DNA of 64,000 nucleotides from Lates calcarifer (GCF_001640805.2 NC_066851.1:22689978-22753977), one strand, 5' to 3'; counted from the first letter of the stretch, positions 9,130-21,020 are shown. Notes: generated by a model from the letters alone, not told the origin. Program-made: numbers and translations.

Positions 9130-9710
9130 GGGCTCAGAGACCTGGATGGGCCTGTGTGTTGTGGTGGAGTCTGTTGCTGGGTCCAGCAGCAGGACAACAT
9201 CATCAAACCTGCATCTGCTCCAGGTGGTTGAAACGGGACTGGTAACTTTTTGCCAAACGATGATGCAATGCGATGCAGCAGAAGTTCAACTCAGCTGTTC
9301 TGGCTCACCGTGTTGAACTGTTGACTGTGTTGCTATGAGACAAAGCCTCCGGCATTACACTAAACAAGACTCATTGGCTCATACATGGGACAAAGTCTGT
9401 GATTTTCCTCAGACAGTAGTTTGAGTTCTTAGTGCAACAAATCAGTACTGATGTGCACTGATGAAACGAATGAGTTACTGTTACTCAGATAAATCTCTGT
9501 TGTCAAGGACCGCCAGTGAGCGTGAAGCAAGACAAGTCAAAAACTGTCAGAGCCACAAAATGTCCTGCTTCTGAAACTCAAGTTTCCCCACTAAACTTTT
9601 CCATATAGCTGTATTTTAAAAGATTAGCATCTGCCACAACAAAGCTGTTAGAAATTAAACTAAAAATAGAAGACACATTCAAAAAAAAAACAAACACCAC
9701 AGCGTTGTTT
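9130..9710. other. non-coding stretch, no gene seen
   Basis: This is unique-looking sequence with no repeat, no long inverted repeat and no frame with family resemblance. A ten-base A run occurs near 9681. Confidence 0.5.
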
Positions 9711-9910
9711 TCTGCAGGTAAGGAGGTGTAGAGTCTGTGACGTTATGCCTCCTGCTCAACAGCTGTTCATACATAGTGTTGTTGGCAGTCTTATTGCTAT
9801 TACTATTACAATTAACATTTTTATTTTTAGAGCGATCTTTACTATATTACTTACATCTCTACATAGAGTCTGTTGTGTTCATCACATCGTCCAAAACCTT
9901 AGCTGCAGTC
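9710..9910 (+). repeat. dispersed repeat copy 2 (see 4690-4960)
   Basis: TTTCTGCAGG, AGAGTCTGTGACGTTATGCC, TCAACAGCTGTTC and TCTTATTGCTATTACTATTA match the first copy in order and orientation. The right part of copy 1 (the TTTTTCCTCACCACTGT end) is missing, so this copy is truncated or diverged there. Confidence 0.65.
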
Positions 9911-11689
9911 AATCAGCGAGGGACTGATCCAATAATCACTCGATGCAGCTGCTGGTTTTAATACAAGCTCTCACTTTTAACATGAACAACCAAATGCACC
10001 ATAAAAACCTCCCCATCTGTACCATTCACAAATGCAAATTACAGATAAATCTCCCAAGTCGTCCAGGGCTCTCACGCACTACATTTGATCTGATCAGTGA
10101 AATGTGTCTGAATAAGTAAAAGTTAAATGTTGGTAAAACAGGCTCCAGCCAGTCACCATTTTTCAGCACAATGAAATGTCTGTAAACCACATGTTTTTTC
10201 ATGTGTCACTTTGTTTTACCACACAGAGTCATAAATGATACATCAACTATAAGACATCATGGCTGCCCAATAAGACCTGTGATCTGTTCATGTAATTGCA
10301 TCCCCTTCTTTCTCTCAGTGCCCATTTATTTACAGAGGACGACTGCTGAACCAGGAGCAGTAAATATGACAGATACTGCACTGCGATGTAGACGGACAAT
10401 TTTACAAACTGTTGCTAAGCTCCACTTCAGGGAAGGTTATTGAATCACATTCACAGTCTGTAAAACCTATTTTTATTTTTTCAACCAGCGATTTAATGTA
10501 CCAATTACTTTTATCGGCCGTATCTAATTTAGTTCTATAAATCTGGAACAAACTCCTCATGTTTTCCATGATAGCCTACTTTGTTTTACCTTTCAAAGTC
10601 CTTTCTGTCAGCCAAACTCATTTTGAGCTTCACTCACCAGCCGGTTCTCTCTGCCTGCTGCATTATTGCCAACCTCATGGCCTGGAAACGCTGCCAGTAC
10701 ACTGCGGCCCATTATTTCTCCACTGGTCAGTGGTGTCTCCAATTCAGGAAGGACTCGGTCGTATATGCACAGCCACAACCAGCACAAAGCCCAGGTGCTG
10801 AAAACCAATAATGACATTTTTATGGTTTACAGAGGCAAAGGGCGTAGAAAAGTTTTACCTCGTTTATTTTCCTCTCCTGGAGTCGATCAGCTGTGTCCGG
10901 ATGCGAACCAGGAAACATAACGGTTACAAATCTGACAACTTCTCAATGCAGAAACAAGTAAACAGATGGACTGAGTGAAAACAAACTGACTTCCACGTTT
11001 TTCGACACGTTGGCAGTGTGATCAGTGCAGTCACATTTATGGGATTAGTTTTCTTGTCTCAGACGACAGATCCACAGTTAACAACGCTCTTAATACGACT
11101 GAAGCTCTTCCAAACGTCCAGATCTGTAAACATTTAGCAGAGGCTTTGTACCCAGAGATGATTATAAACCCCAGCTGGTTTATTTACATTGTATTAGAGC
11201 AAGACGCAGCATTTGAAACAGACTGCTGCTTTTTTATGTTCGATTTAACCTTTGTGAAACCAGAAAATAAGCACTGATTTAAAAAAAATCTTTTTAACAA
11301 GAGAATCCTGGCTGTGATTAAATAGTGCAATGTACTAGAAAAGACAGGATCCACATCACGGGCTAAAACTCTCAGCTCGAACATTTAATGATCAAACAGG
11401 CAACATTTAGATCAGACAAGGATCAAGTGTACAAGTTCTTTTCTTCTCATTTTTCCAGATGATTTTTCCAACACAACTTCGACTAAAGTAACACATTCTG
11501 AATATTCCTCAGCCCCGGTGGAGGTGGACATGTAATATATGGTCCAAGAAACTGCATTACACAAACAGAAAAAATGACAAGACGCCAGCCATGACCCACA
11601 ACATGTAAAAAGTCCTTTAGTCTGACTGGGGATCTTTATTGCATCTCTCTCTAATTCATTTCCTGTCGTCACTTAATATCACTTAATAT
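9911..11689. other. non-coding stretch, no gene seen
   Basis: No repeat or gene is recognised. Frames of 66-86 codons at 10201-10443, 10559-10920 and 11412-11672 have no flanking splice-site logic that I trust and match no family. The segment around 10640-10740 is somewhat GC-richer and could be a regulatory island, but I have no direct evidence. Confidence 0.4.
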
Positions 11690-11860
11690 CCAAGTTTGTT
11701 GTTATTAGAATTAAATTAAATATTTTGGGGTTTTTGACTTTTGATCAGAAACAAAAACATCTGAAGACGTCACTCAGACTCTGGGACTCTTGGTTGGATA
11801 TTTTTCCACCATTTTCTGATAATAAATAGTCTAAACAATTCATCTTAACCTTAAAATCTT
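11690..11860 (+). repeat. teleost dispersed repeat, 'ATTAATCA' family, copy 1
   Basis: AATATTTTGGGGTTTTTGAC, TTGATCAGAAACAAAAACAT, CTGAAGACGTCACTCAGACT, CTCTGGGA and CACCATTTTCTGATAATAAA are in the order I know from a very common fish repeat (text like 'actgaatatctttgggtttt...acaaaacaag...gatgtcac...ctctggga...cattttctgacattttatagacc...attaatcga'). Further copies lie at about 25440, 25860, 32215, 34500, 35040, 39260 and 53390. It encodes no protein. Confidence 0.7.
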
Positions 11861-12835
11861 TAGTTTATGTTAAAAAATTAGCACCGGCTAATATGAAATT
11901 GTTGTAACTTTCAAATACATTCTCTCTTTACTCTTTTAAACCTGTACACATACTGATTCTTCATGTGTTACAGAGGCAGTATTTAAATCTCTGCCATCAT
12001 CAGTTCAGTTTATGACCACAGGTGACAGAGTGCTAAGCAGATGGAGGTTCATCCAGGAAGCTTTGGCTCATCGAGCTGCAGTGTGACTGTCCAGAGTCGG
12101 TCAGACTGGCCTGGCTGACTCCCTCCATCCATCCATTCAGTCTCCCTCCTCCTCCTCCCCCCTCTATCTCCCCGTTGCCCTGTTCTCTCCTCCATCACTC
12201 ATGGCCGATGCTGTCAGCGGCGCCCTTGAGGACAAAGGTTAAAAAACCTCAGCGTCACACACAGCTGTGTGTGTCTGCAGCGACTCTGCTCATCCACAAG
12301 TGCTGCATTGTTCTGTTATTTGATCAACATCTTTGTTGCTAAGCGCTAACTGCTGTTTCTGCCCCGACATTTCCATGAGATCACATTCAGTCAAACAATG
12401 TGGTCGAAACATATGCGATGTGTTTGTCCTTGGATTTGACTGTTACTGTGACTATCGCTGCTACTGCTAACAAACCCCAGTGTCCCGGCTGAAGAGACAC
12501 TGGGGGAAAATATGGTGATGGTAATGTGATGAGTAAAAGCAGCTGGACATGACGGGGCAGTTATTTGTACTATTTATGAATAAAGCAAACCTAACATCAG
12601 AGGAAAGGTTGTATAGTCCATAAAGTTTTAAAGACTGCTAGCTTGATCCCTCCAATGATTTACAGGTTCTGTTGAAGGACACTCTTTAAAGCATAATAAC
12701 AGGTGCCAAGGTTTCCTCCTGCAGTGCCGCCTCCTGCACAGTCTGTCATGAACTCAACTGTTGGACAAGAGGAAAATCTGACCTGAAGATGAAACGTCAG
12801 AAAATCACCGAGGTCTCAACCTCAGTGAGTGTCTA
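11861..12835. other. non-coding stretch, no gene seen
   Basis: This is unique-looking DNA. A CT-rich patch lies at 12120-12195 and a GC-richer patch, CATGGCCGATGCTGTCAGCG, near 12200. I see no frame, repeat or structure to annotate. Confidence 0.4.
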
Positions 12836-12839
12836 CACC

Positions 12840-13170
12840 AAAGGTTAGGTTAGGTAAGATTCCTTCAGTGTTCATCGTTCGGGAGGTTTCAAAACAAACA
12901 GACCTGATCATTAGAACTGGAGAAAACACTGAACAAAGTCACGTTAAAAATGAGTGTTTTTCCAGCGGACACAGGACGTCAGACAGGTGTTAGCTGAGCT
13001 GCTGCTAACGTTCGGATCGTTCGGCGTTCATCGTTCAGAGGGTTTTTACTGGGAGTCGAATCATCCACAGACGCCTCCTCTCCAAAACAAACGGACCAAG
13101 TGATTAAAATCTGCTTAAATAACACTTAATAAAGCAGTTTAACATTACAGATCAGTGTTTCTCTGTGTTG
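12840..13170 (+). repeat. imperfect tandem duplication inside a dispersed repeat
   Basis: GTTCATCGTTCGGGAGG ... AAAACAAACAGACCTGATCA ... AACACTGAACAAAGTCACGTTAAAAATGAGTGTTT is echoed about 150-200 bases later by GTTCATCGTTCAGAGGG ... AAAACAAACGGACCAAGTGA ... AACACTTAATAAAGCAG ... CAGATCAGTGTTT. The two halves have diverged and differ by insertions. Confidence 0.6.
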
Positions 13171-13680
13171 GGCAGACATTTTGCTCAACTTGTTTCTCTG
13201 ATTACTTAAGAACCAAGAAAATCCTTCATCCGGTTTGAGATTATAGTTTAAACGTTATTCAAAATAGTGACGTGACCGGTTGCAGACATATTGTAATGAT
13301 GTCGTTAGGACAGTTTGAGGTCCTGCCGGAGACGTTACTTCACCGTGTAACATTTACGTTCTGTGTGAAACTAATTAATTGCAACAGTGGCAAAACCCAA
13401 ACAGCTTCAGTTCATGCTGTTATATAAAAGCAGAAAGCTCTCACACTGGAGCCTCTGAATGATAAGGATGTTTGTTTTGTTTTGACTGGTTTATAGATTA
13501 GTTGTTGCACCTCTTCACTGATTTTCACTTCAACACAAACATGTTGTTGAGAGTCTGTTGTGTCTAGTTAAGTCTGGTTTGGTGGGTTCTCACACATGTA
13601 GGAGCGCACAGATAAACAGATTTGTGTACGTGCACAAACGCAGGCACAAATACCAAGTCCATGTGTTCTGTCTGTTGTCC
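13171..13680. other. non-coding stretch, no gene seen
   Basis: This is ordinary AT-leaning DNA with no recognised repeat or gene. Confidence 0.4.
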
Positions 13681-13688
13681 TAATAACC

Positions 13689-13712
13689 TCACACACACAC
13701 ACACACACACCA
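13689..13712. repeat. (CA)n microsatellite
   Basis: This is a run of CA dinucleotides, followed about 120 bases later by a CT/C-rich stretch (13820-13890). Confidence 0.9.
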
Positions 13713-13929
13713 CACTCAAGGACAAAAGCATACATGTCAGCTGTCTGGCCAGTTCGTCTCACACGAGAAAGGAACAAGAAGTGGGAGTCTCCTTCTGTTT
13801 CAGTTTCCTGTCTCTGTCAGTCTGTCTTTACTCCCCCCTCTGCTCCTCCCTCCTCCCCCCCCTCCATCCTCTGCAGCTGTACATCCAGCTCCATTAGCTG
13901 CCTGTTTCCCTCTCAGCAGATAAATCATT

Positions 13930-14130
13930 CATCCCCGGGCGGCCGGCCGCTCTGCAGCTCCACACGCTGCTGCTGCTGCTGCTGCAGACTCCCTGTTTGC
14001 GTGGGAACAGCACAGCGCTACGAGCTCAGTCCACATGACCTTGTTTTGACACTGCGGTGAACGGCCGGTTGTTTTGACTCTGCGGCGAGCCTCGTCACTC
14101 CACCTTCCACTTTCTGCACGGTTTGTTTTC
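13930..14130. other. GC-richer island with CpG and a (GCT)n run
   Basis: The segment starts with CCCCGGGCGGCCGGCCGC, carries a pure (GCT)6 run at 13966-13985 and has repeated CpG (ACGGCCGGTT, CTGCGGCGAGCCTCG). It is short for a CpG island and no exon can be supported, so it is recorded only as a compositional feature. The adjacent 14260-14300 is G-rich (GGTGGGGGTGAGGTGAGGTG). Confidence 0.4.
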
Positions 14131-14299
14131 CAGACGACGACCACAGAGGCTAATGCACACGCCTCCAAACAGGATGCAGGGCCGCTGCTGCATCAATTAA
14201 TGATCAGGGCTCTTCTACCTGAGCGTCTGGAGTGAGCTGCTATCACAGACACTGTGTTCAGCAGGTGGGGGTGAGGTGAGGTGGTGGTGGGGGTGTCAG

Positions 14300-15260
14300 A
14301 CATCCACCGCAGGGGCAGAGCACAGGGCTTTTCAGGGTGCAGGCAAATCAAATTGTTTACAACACAACAGTGTCAGCGGTTTACTGGAGAGTCTAGGTGA
14401 TAATTCATCTCTGTTGACAGCATGATGACATAAGAGACCCACACAACTGTGGTTTGGAGGATCTTTAACCCTCATTCAGCCAGAGCAGACCGTCTTTTCA
14501 CTACTTTTTAGAAATAATTAGGTAAAAAAGTTGATGGCAGATGTAACTGGAAGCAGACGTAGGACTGATGAGTGTCTGAGTGCGTTCAAAATGACTACTA
14601 CTGCTGCTGAGTAATGCTAAGCCTGTTTGAAGGTTAACTTCTTTTTTAAATATATAATTTCATACATTACGTCTCAGTCAGTTTTTATGGCTGCGTGTCA
14701 GGTAACAGTCTGTCCCAAGAGTTCACCTGCTAACTGACTGCACCTGAACTGGTTGGTATAGACAAACAATTTTAGTTTTAGTTTAGTTCATTCTATGTTT
14801 TTCTATATACAGGCGAGCTGTCGGCCGGATGGTTGGACATTAAACCATTTTCAGTGACTACTTTCCCACTGTTTCAAGTCAAGTTACCGTCACTTTTTCC
14901 AAACGTTACGACTATAATCTTAAACCAGATGAAGGATTTTTGTCATCAGAGACGTCCAGGATGATCTTAAGTATAGTAATCTGAGAAAACCATAAGGCCG
15001 GAGCAAAAACAGAAGAGCATCCACATGATAATAGATAATCCAGTTTCTCTGAAGTGCCTTCATTCCTGAGATTTACTTTTTACTGTTGACGGTTCACACG
15101 AGATAAAATCAGGATCTTTGCTCGGCGCTGACGCTCTGACACATTCAGACCCTGAATCCCGGCTCCGTGCTGCTGGATCCTGTTGATCCTGTCAGCCTGT
15201 GGGAGATCCACCGTGGGGCTCAGAGGTAGAGATGACACCCGACGCCTGGGAAAGATAAAG
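14300..15260. other. non-coding stretch, no gene seen
   Basis: No repeat family or exon is recognised. TATAATTTC-rich and ordinary sequence alternate. Confidence 0.4.
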
Positions 15261-15264
15261 CCTG

Positions 15265-15375
15265 GGGGCCAGATCGTGTCTGCCTGGCAGCTCTGACTCA
15301 GCCATTAGTGGAGCTGAATGTCTGTATTATGGCTCTGCCACTGGAACTGGAACTGGCTCAGCTTCTGCCTGGGGC
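15265..15375. promoter_or_regulatory. possible conserved non-coding element
   Basis: GGCCAGATCGTGTCTGCCTG and CAGCCATTAGTGGAGCTGAA are of balanced composition without repeats, unlike the AT-leaning surroundings. This is a compositional impression only. No motif is decisive. Confidence 0.15.
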
Positions 15376-15379
15376 ACTC

Positions 15380-16600
15380 GTTAAGAGCAGCGATGGTCAC
15401 GTCACCTAAAACTTTAGCATTAATCAATATGTTTTAATCATATTCTGCAGTGTAATAATAAGTACTGCTTTTACTGCAGAGCTCTACACAGCTTCTTAAC
15501 CTCTTTTAGCTCCTGGCTCCTAGCTGATTATTTTGGTTATCTATTGATCTGAAAGTTACTTTCTTTTTTTCTGTCAGGAGTTTGCACTAGACTTTTTTTG
15601 ACGGCCAATTTGTCCGTAATATTCAAGAATTCCTGCCGTACAACAACTAAATTTTTAATTAAGCCAACATTTAAATCTGATGGAGACTAAAAAAACAGAG
15701 ATAAAAGGAGCCTCACAATCATCAGGTGGACACAAACACGACTCCAAATGAGTGAAAATAAAGACAAAACAGTATTTCCTCTTATCACTAGAAGCTGGCC
15801 TCAGGCAGCAGAGGGCTGGAGGTAAACAATATAAACACCAGCCTTCCCCTCATAAACAACTCCAGTCTGACACTGATTTGACTGTAAACAACATATTTGC
15901 GTCCAAACAAAGCTCACTGACATGAACACAACATGTTGTGTTGACTGAGAAGGTTCAGAAGTAAAATAACACCACATGACGAGATGGGACCCCGCCCCCC
16001 ACCTTCTGCAGGTGCTCAGCAGGCCTCGCTGTGGGAGGCAACATGCCTCCATCTTTAAAATGATTTTCTCCTCCCTCAGCGTGGACCGACTGCTCTCGGT
16101 GTTTGTGCGGCTCGTTGTGTGAGGGAATACGGGTTTATTATATCGCCACCCCTGCCGGGTTCGGCAGATGAAGGGCTTGGCATTCAGGCGTCTGATGCTA
16201 GGACTCCTGCGACGATCCAGCATGAGAGAGGAGGAAGAGGAGGATGAGGAGAGCGTCAGGAGGAGCTGATTTAGAGGAGGTGGAGGAGGAAGGCAAAGGC
16301 TGAAAGAAGCTACATGTACGGCTTTTATAACGGCAGTAACATTAAAAAATAAATTCAAGCTACGTCTGGTCACGAGCTGTGATGTGTGGGAGCTGCAAGA
16401 ATTCATCAAAGACAAATTTTCCCAACTCAGACTTAAATCTGGATCAATTTTATAAAAAACTGACAAGTCTGTGTGGCTGATTAATCTTTTCTTTTCTTTT
16501 CTTTTTAGGCAATTAAGCATTTTGCCGCCTCTTAGGTGTTGATGATTTGCAGCTTCTGTCTTAACACAAACATCTAACGTTGCCAGAAACTAAATGTGTT
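15380..16600. other. non-coding stretch with a long but unconvincing minus-strand frame
   Basis: The minus strand is open for 239 codons at 15801-16520, the longest frame here outside low-complexity DNA. The translation has Ser and Pro runs from a GAGGAGGAGGA-type purine stretch (16230-16300). It has no domain I recognise and no transcript signals, so I do not call a gene. The core near 16080-16200 is GC-richer. Confidence 0.35.
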
Positions 16601-16604
16601 GCAG

Positions 16605-16840
16605 TCAACAGCCACGCTAGCAGTTTTGTGAAGCTCTGCTCAGGCACATCTGTGCTTTGAGATTGGTGCCTAGTTAACGTGTTAGCATGCCAGCATTTGC
16701 TAATTAGCACTAACTGATGGCAGTGTTGGTGAAACTGTGCAGGTTTACAGTTTGACCTGGTGATGGTGCTACATGAAAGAGTTTACAACTCATTCTGAGG
16801 GGGGGTGAATTTGTGTATCATATCTGACATTTTACTGACA
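16605..16840 (+). repeat. teleost dispersed repeat, 'GTTAGCATGC / GCTAATTAGCAC' family, copy 1
   Basis: GTGCTTTGAGATTGG, AACGTGTTAGCATGCCAGCA, TTTGCTAATTAGCACTAACT, TTTGACCTGGTGATGGTGCT, ACATGAAAGAG and CATTCTGAGGGGGGGTGAAT follow the order I know from a common fish repeat. Related shorter copies lie at 46085-46200 and, inverted, at 60110-60290. Confidence 0.75.
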
Positions 16841-16893
16841 AAACCGCTAAAATCATCACAATGTCTGTCTTGACACTGTAAAGATACGACAGC

Positions 16894-17313
16894 TTTAAAG
16901 GTAGGGATGTAACGCGAGAACAGAACAGTATCTCGATAGCGTTGTGGACCTGGACGGTAACAAACGATAGGTCTTCTGGGCAAAACTGTAGTGGATGGTG
17001 TAGAGTGAAGTGAAACGAGAACTACAGAGACCATCATCCTTTGCGCTCCACTCGCTCAGATCTATGAATCTAGCACAGGGGAGAGAGACGAAGATGAAGC
17101 CTTTGAAACTGTGGATGCTCCAGGGTTTCAGTTTCACCGAGTCATGAAATGAGAGAGGAAAAGAAAAAACAATATGAAGACACTGAGGTTAGCTACACTT
17201 TTTCCAAGTCTTCATTTGCCTTTTTTAAACAATATCACAGTAACTATCGCTACATGTCATCGGGATATTATCGCATCATGAGAGTCTGATATCATTACAT
17301 CCCTATTTAAAGG
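16894..17313 (+). mobile_element. hAT-type non-autonomous element with 8-bp target duplication
   Basis: The element (16902-17305, 404 bp) begins TAGGGATGTAACG and ends CATTACATCCCTA, giving imperfect terminal inverted repeats. It is bracketed exactly by the octamer TTTAAAGG at 16894-16901 and again at 17306-17313. An 8-bp target duplication with short terminal repeats is the hallmark of the hAT superfamily. The interior has no transposase frame, so it depended on a partner for movement. Degraded relatives lie at 7655-8001 and 24128-24256. The intact duplication suggests this copy is younger than those two. Confidence 0.8.
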
Positions 17314-17424
17314 TTTAGAACAAGAAAACTTTAAATGTTGCTGAAATGCTAAAAAGAAAACCCACACAAGGTGGAACAGCTCATGAAGTGAGATACCGGA
17401 GCAATCAGGGCATCTACAGCACTG

Positions 17425-17438
17425 GTTTCCATGGCAAC
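17425..17438. promoter_or_regulatory. RFX-like palindrome
   Basis: GTTTCCATGGCAAC differs by one base from the symmetric X-box GTTRCCATGGYAAC. It is seen directly; binding is inference. It sits in unique-looking DNA just right of the hAT-type element. Confidence 0.3.
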
Positions 17439-17439
17439 T

Positions 17440-19740
17440 GTTTCCTGTTTACACTAAAGAGTGATGAGGGGATAAAACCATTTATCTGTTACCTCGGTTC
17501 GTCCTGTCCCGGAAACATCCTGCTTCAACAGGATCACATTAAGGACGTAAAGCTTTTTTGATGGTTTTTTAAAATTCTCTGCTGTCGTATGAGGGTGAAA
17601 ACTTTACACCTCAAAACGTCAAAATGTAAATGAAGTCTGGTTTTGTTCTGATTGGAGCACCGGCGTCTTGATTCGAGTAATCACAGGTCGTGTTTGTTCG
17701 CCTTGTTCAGCGATGCCACTCATCCTAATGAGCGCACTAGACTCCCAGCTGCCTCTGTTTGGGTTCATGTTATTTACTGAGCAATTAGTCATGAAGCACG
17801 AGCTTTGAGTGGAATATGAGCATACAAAGTGATGGAGCAACTCCCTCCTCATTTATTCTCACACACATACACAGGATCCCTAAAAACTAGATTTTTACTT
17901 TTATTTCTCACTCATTCAGTGAAACAAAGGAGGCAGACTTTACATTTCGTGCACAATAAAAGCAGCGAACAGAGGATGTGATAAAACAGTCTTCTTATTC
18001 TGTGCAATGGAGTTCAACAAGTGAAGCTCAGATTTAAAAAAGGCAGAGAAGAGACAGTTGCTTAGTGAAGACTTTGTTTCTTCAGAGCTGCATTAGATTA
18101 GATTTTTATGGAAGATGCATAAAATTAATTTGTCTCAACACGACGTCTAATGGAGGTCACTTATCACCTCTAATTACTTTTTTACTTGTTTTTTCATGAC
18201 TGAGATTAATTAATCAATACTTTAAAATAAGTCAAGGGAGTTATTTTGTGTTTATTAATGTATTTTTCTTATCATTGACAATCAAGTGCTTGATCAATTT
18301 TTTTTTTCCTGAACTTTCTATATTTACTTCTACATGGGTCTCACCTAGAATTTAGAACTCTTCTCTCTTCATATCATGGATTTTCTTGAAAAGAATCACG
18401 TAAAAACTTCTATTAAATTCATGGAACCTTGCAAAATCATATAGCTCCTCTCCAGACAGGTGGAGTTTATTTCAGATTTTATCTAGCAAGATCAGTTTAT
18501 TATGCAAAACCAATTACGTTCTAGATGTGATAGAACTATATTATAACTCTGCACAGAATTGTACCAAAGTGAAAACTACTGGAGATATAATTTTTTTAAA
18601 ATTGAATATTTTTTATTTGAGTAAAGAAACTTATTTGATTAGACATGTTGCAAATTATCCTAAGGGTTTCTTGAATGTTCAGCACAAATTTCAACCCAGT
18701 CCAGTGAAAAATAAGCTTAAATATTTAGAGGTTTAGAATAAACATTCACAAAAGATTCAGAAAAATGATGAAATATCGCTTTGATCCAAACTTAGAGCTG
18801 CTATGAAAAACCTTTATTTTAAGTCGTTGTTAAGTGTCTTTTTGCAGCAGAAAACACAAGCGTCAGAAGCACCAGAAGATAAAGTTGGAAGTTTAAAGTG
18901 ATCAGTTCCTTTTGGAAAAAGCACTTGTCATTGTTTTGTTTTGCCATCTGCTGCTCAGACCCACACAGCTCTGAAATACTGTTTAACATAAAGTGTGTCC
19001 TCAGCGATGTTAACAGTCAAGTGTTTTATTCATCATGTTTTGACTCCTTGAGCTGCTGTGAGCTGAAGGCTGCTGCTGATGACACAGACTCGGCCTGATG
19101 CAGAGAACTGGATCTATTTCATCGCTGGAAACACAGGTAAGTTATTAAACCGTGGCTCAGCCCCTCGGTGGAGACCGGGCTCGGTTGACACCATTTTGAT
19201 ATCCACCCTGGGAGCTCTCTGATTGGCTGGAGGTCCTGTGGAGAGGGTTCTCATTACAGGCTGTTGTTTTGATATCTCCCTCCTCCAGACCTGCGCTCAG
19301 CACTTTCTGCTCGGTTAATTGACAGCAGCAGCTCGCAGAGAAATGGCACTGAGACCTGCTCAGCCTGTTAACAAATACTCTGCTGCTTACTGTACATTTA
19401 CAGATTATACCGGCCGACTGTCACCTCTGCTTAGTCAGTAAGTGCAAAGGCACAGCGAGTCTAAATTCTTTCATAACGAGGCAGAAACAGGAGTGCAACA
19501 GTTAGAGAAACACAGCTCAGGAGATGTGAAGAAGAAAACACCAGAGTAAACACATTCAGTAGATTCAGAACAGAATTTAAGTGCATGTAGGTTTATATCA
19601 CGAAGAGAAAAGCTTTCACCAACTAGATGTTTCACTACAGGCTCATTTAAGCTCCCTCTATATAAAAAGATATATATACACATCCATTTCAAACGATGCA
19701 GCTGTCACCGCAGCCTTTACGTTGGCACGGATTTAAAGCA
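17440..19740. other. non-coding stretch, no gene seen
   Basis: The part at 18200-18760 is strongly AT-rich (for example GATATAATTTTTTTAAAATT). The rest is ordinary unique sequence. Frames of 60-77 codons on both strands show no family resemblance. Confidence 0.4.
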
Positions 19741-19746
19741 AAACAT

Positions 19747-19760
19747 CCACTAGAGGGCAG
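19747..19760 (+). promoter_or_regulatory. consensus CTCF core motif
   Basis: CCACTAGAGGGCAG fits the CTCF core consensus CCASYAGRKGGCRS at all 14 positions. It may act as an insulator or loop anchor. Motifs like this also occur inside fish dispersed repeats, so presence alone does not prove occupancy. Confidence 0.45.
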
Positions 19761-20074
19761 CACAGAGGAAGAAGTCGTAATAACGTACCTCTTACGAAAA
19801 AGTGGAGGCAACGTTTTAAACATCAGCAGTCTGTGAGGCCATTAAATGCATCATAACACGTAAACGGAGAAGTCTTTTCCCAAAAATTGCCAACTATTTT
19901 ACTTTTTTATTTCCTCATTTTGTCCTCGTTTGAACTATTTCCAGTGGTAGTGCTCTGTTTCGTTCGTATCCGTAAGCTTTCGGGAAACGTGCTAACATAC
20001 GAAAAAAATGAACGCAGAGTCCATCTAATGCTGAATTCGTTGACTGAACCTTAAAAATGCAGCGCGGGTTGATT
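19761..20074. other. non-coding stretch, no gene seen
   Basis: This is ordinary sequence leading into the dispersed repeat at 20075. Confidence 0.4.
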
Positions 20075-20240
20075 CCCAAAGTACCAATAAGGCCAAACCT
20101 GGAAAGAACCTTTAGTAGAAGAATCAGTACAAAATATTACAAATTACAGAGTTCTATTCATATTCGTCCTTTCCTGAATCACAGCTGATTTTAAACAGTG
20201 CTTAATTCACTTTTCTGAGTTACTGATTTAACGCCTTTTC
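20075..20240 (+). repeat. dispersed repeat, second copy of 7255-7430
   Basis: It shares AAAGTACCAATAAGG, CCTGGAA and TTCACTTTTCTGAGTT with the first copy in the same order and orientation. Confidence 0.5.
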
Positions 20241-20454
20241 AATCCACTAATTTTGGCAGGAATTCCTGGAACACCACATCCCCCAACTTATAAGACAATA
20301 TTATGATAAGCTACGGCAGCAAACAGCTAACGCTTCATTCCTGCTTGAGTAATATCAAACAAGTCCAAATCGATTCTTCCAGGGTCAAAACTTGAAGCTT
20401 GAATGTTTTTGCTTTTACGTTTCAAGTCAAAATTGATCTTTAGAGAGTCGAGTG

Positions 20455-20545
20455 TCTGGAAGGTCAAAGACTCTCAGCAGCCAAGTCCTCATTTTATGAC
20501 TAAGGTCACAAGTCCCAAGTCTCAAGTCTAAAACTTTGTGATGAA
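20455..20545 (+). repeat. CAAGTC-type short tandem repeat
   Basis: CCAAGTCCTCATTTTATGAC is followed by TCACAAGTCCCAAGTCTCAA and GTC. It is a degenerate hexamer run of a type common in fish DNA. A shorter relative is at 5390-5445. Confidence 0.6.
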
Positions 20546-20919
20546 CAACCATAGTGTTACTTGTCAACAAATATCAGCAGCCTGTAATATCAGCCAATCA
20601 ACTTAAGCCTAGTTTTAGATGTAGTTTATCCAGATTGCATAAAATTCTCCATTATAAGAAACGTCATTTAAACTGAGGAGAAATAATCAGATTTGTATCA
20701 GTGGTTTTTCCTCCAGTTTGAGACAGAGAGGGTAATTTGTTGATCCTTCATCTACAAAATATAAGGGACTTACTTAGTACCTCTCCCACATGTATGTTAT
20801 GCAGTGGGGTAAATCATGCAGAGACTCACACTCAAGCTCTTGTTCCAGAGGAAAATAGACTTAAACAATTACCTTGGTCAGCCATGTTTTGTCTTGTCTT
20901 CTTTTCTCTCTCATGTTCT

Positions 20920-21020
20920 CCCTGCAGTCATGAATATTCAGAGAGAAGATATTTATGGCTGCTAATGAATATTCTGCACAAAGTCGGCTTCGCAAATTAG
21001 GCGAGCGGAGGGAATTGGAT
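20920..21020. promoter_or_regulatory. possible regulatory element with paired ATGAATATTC motifs
   Basis: ATGAATATTC occurs at 20930-20939 and again at 20965-20974, 35 bp apart. The decamer resembles POU/homeodomain composite sites. The interval also has ATTTATGGCTGCTAATG and no repeat character. Function is inference. Confidence 0.3.

Noticed and set aside
15801..16520. 239-codon minus-strand frame as a gene
   Set aside because: No domain, low-complexity Ser/Pro runs from a purine stretch, no promoter, splice or poly(A) support.
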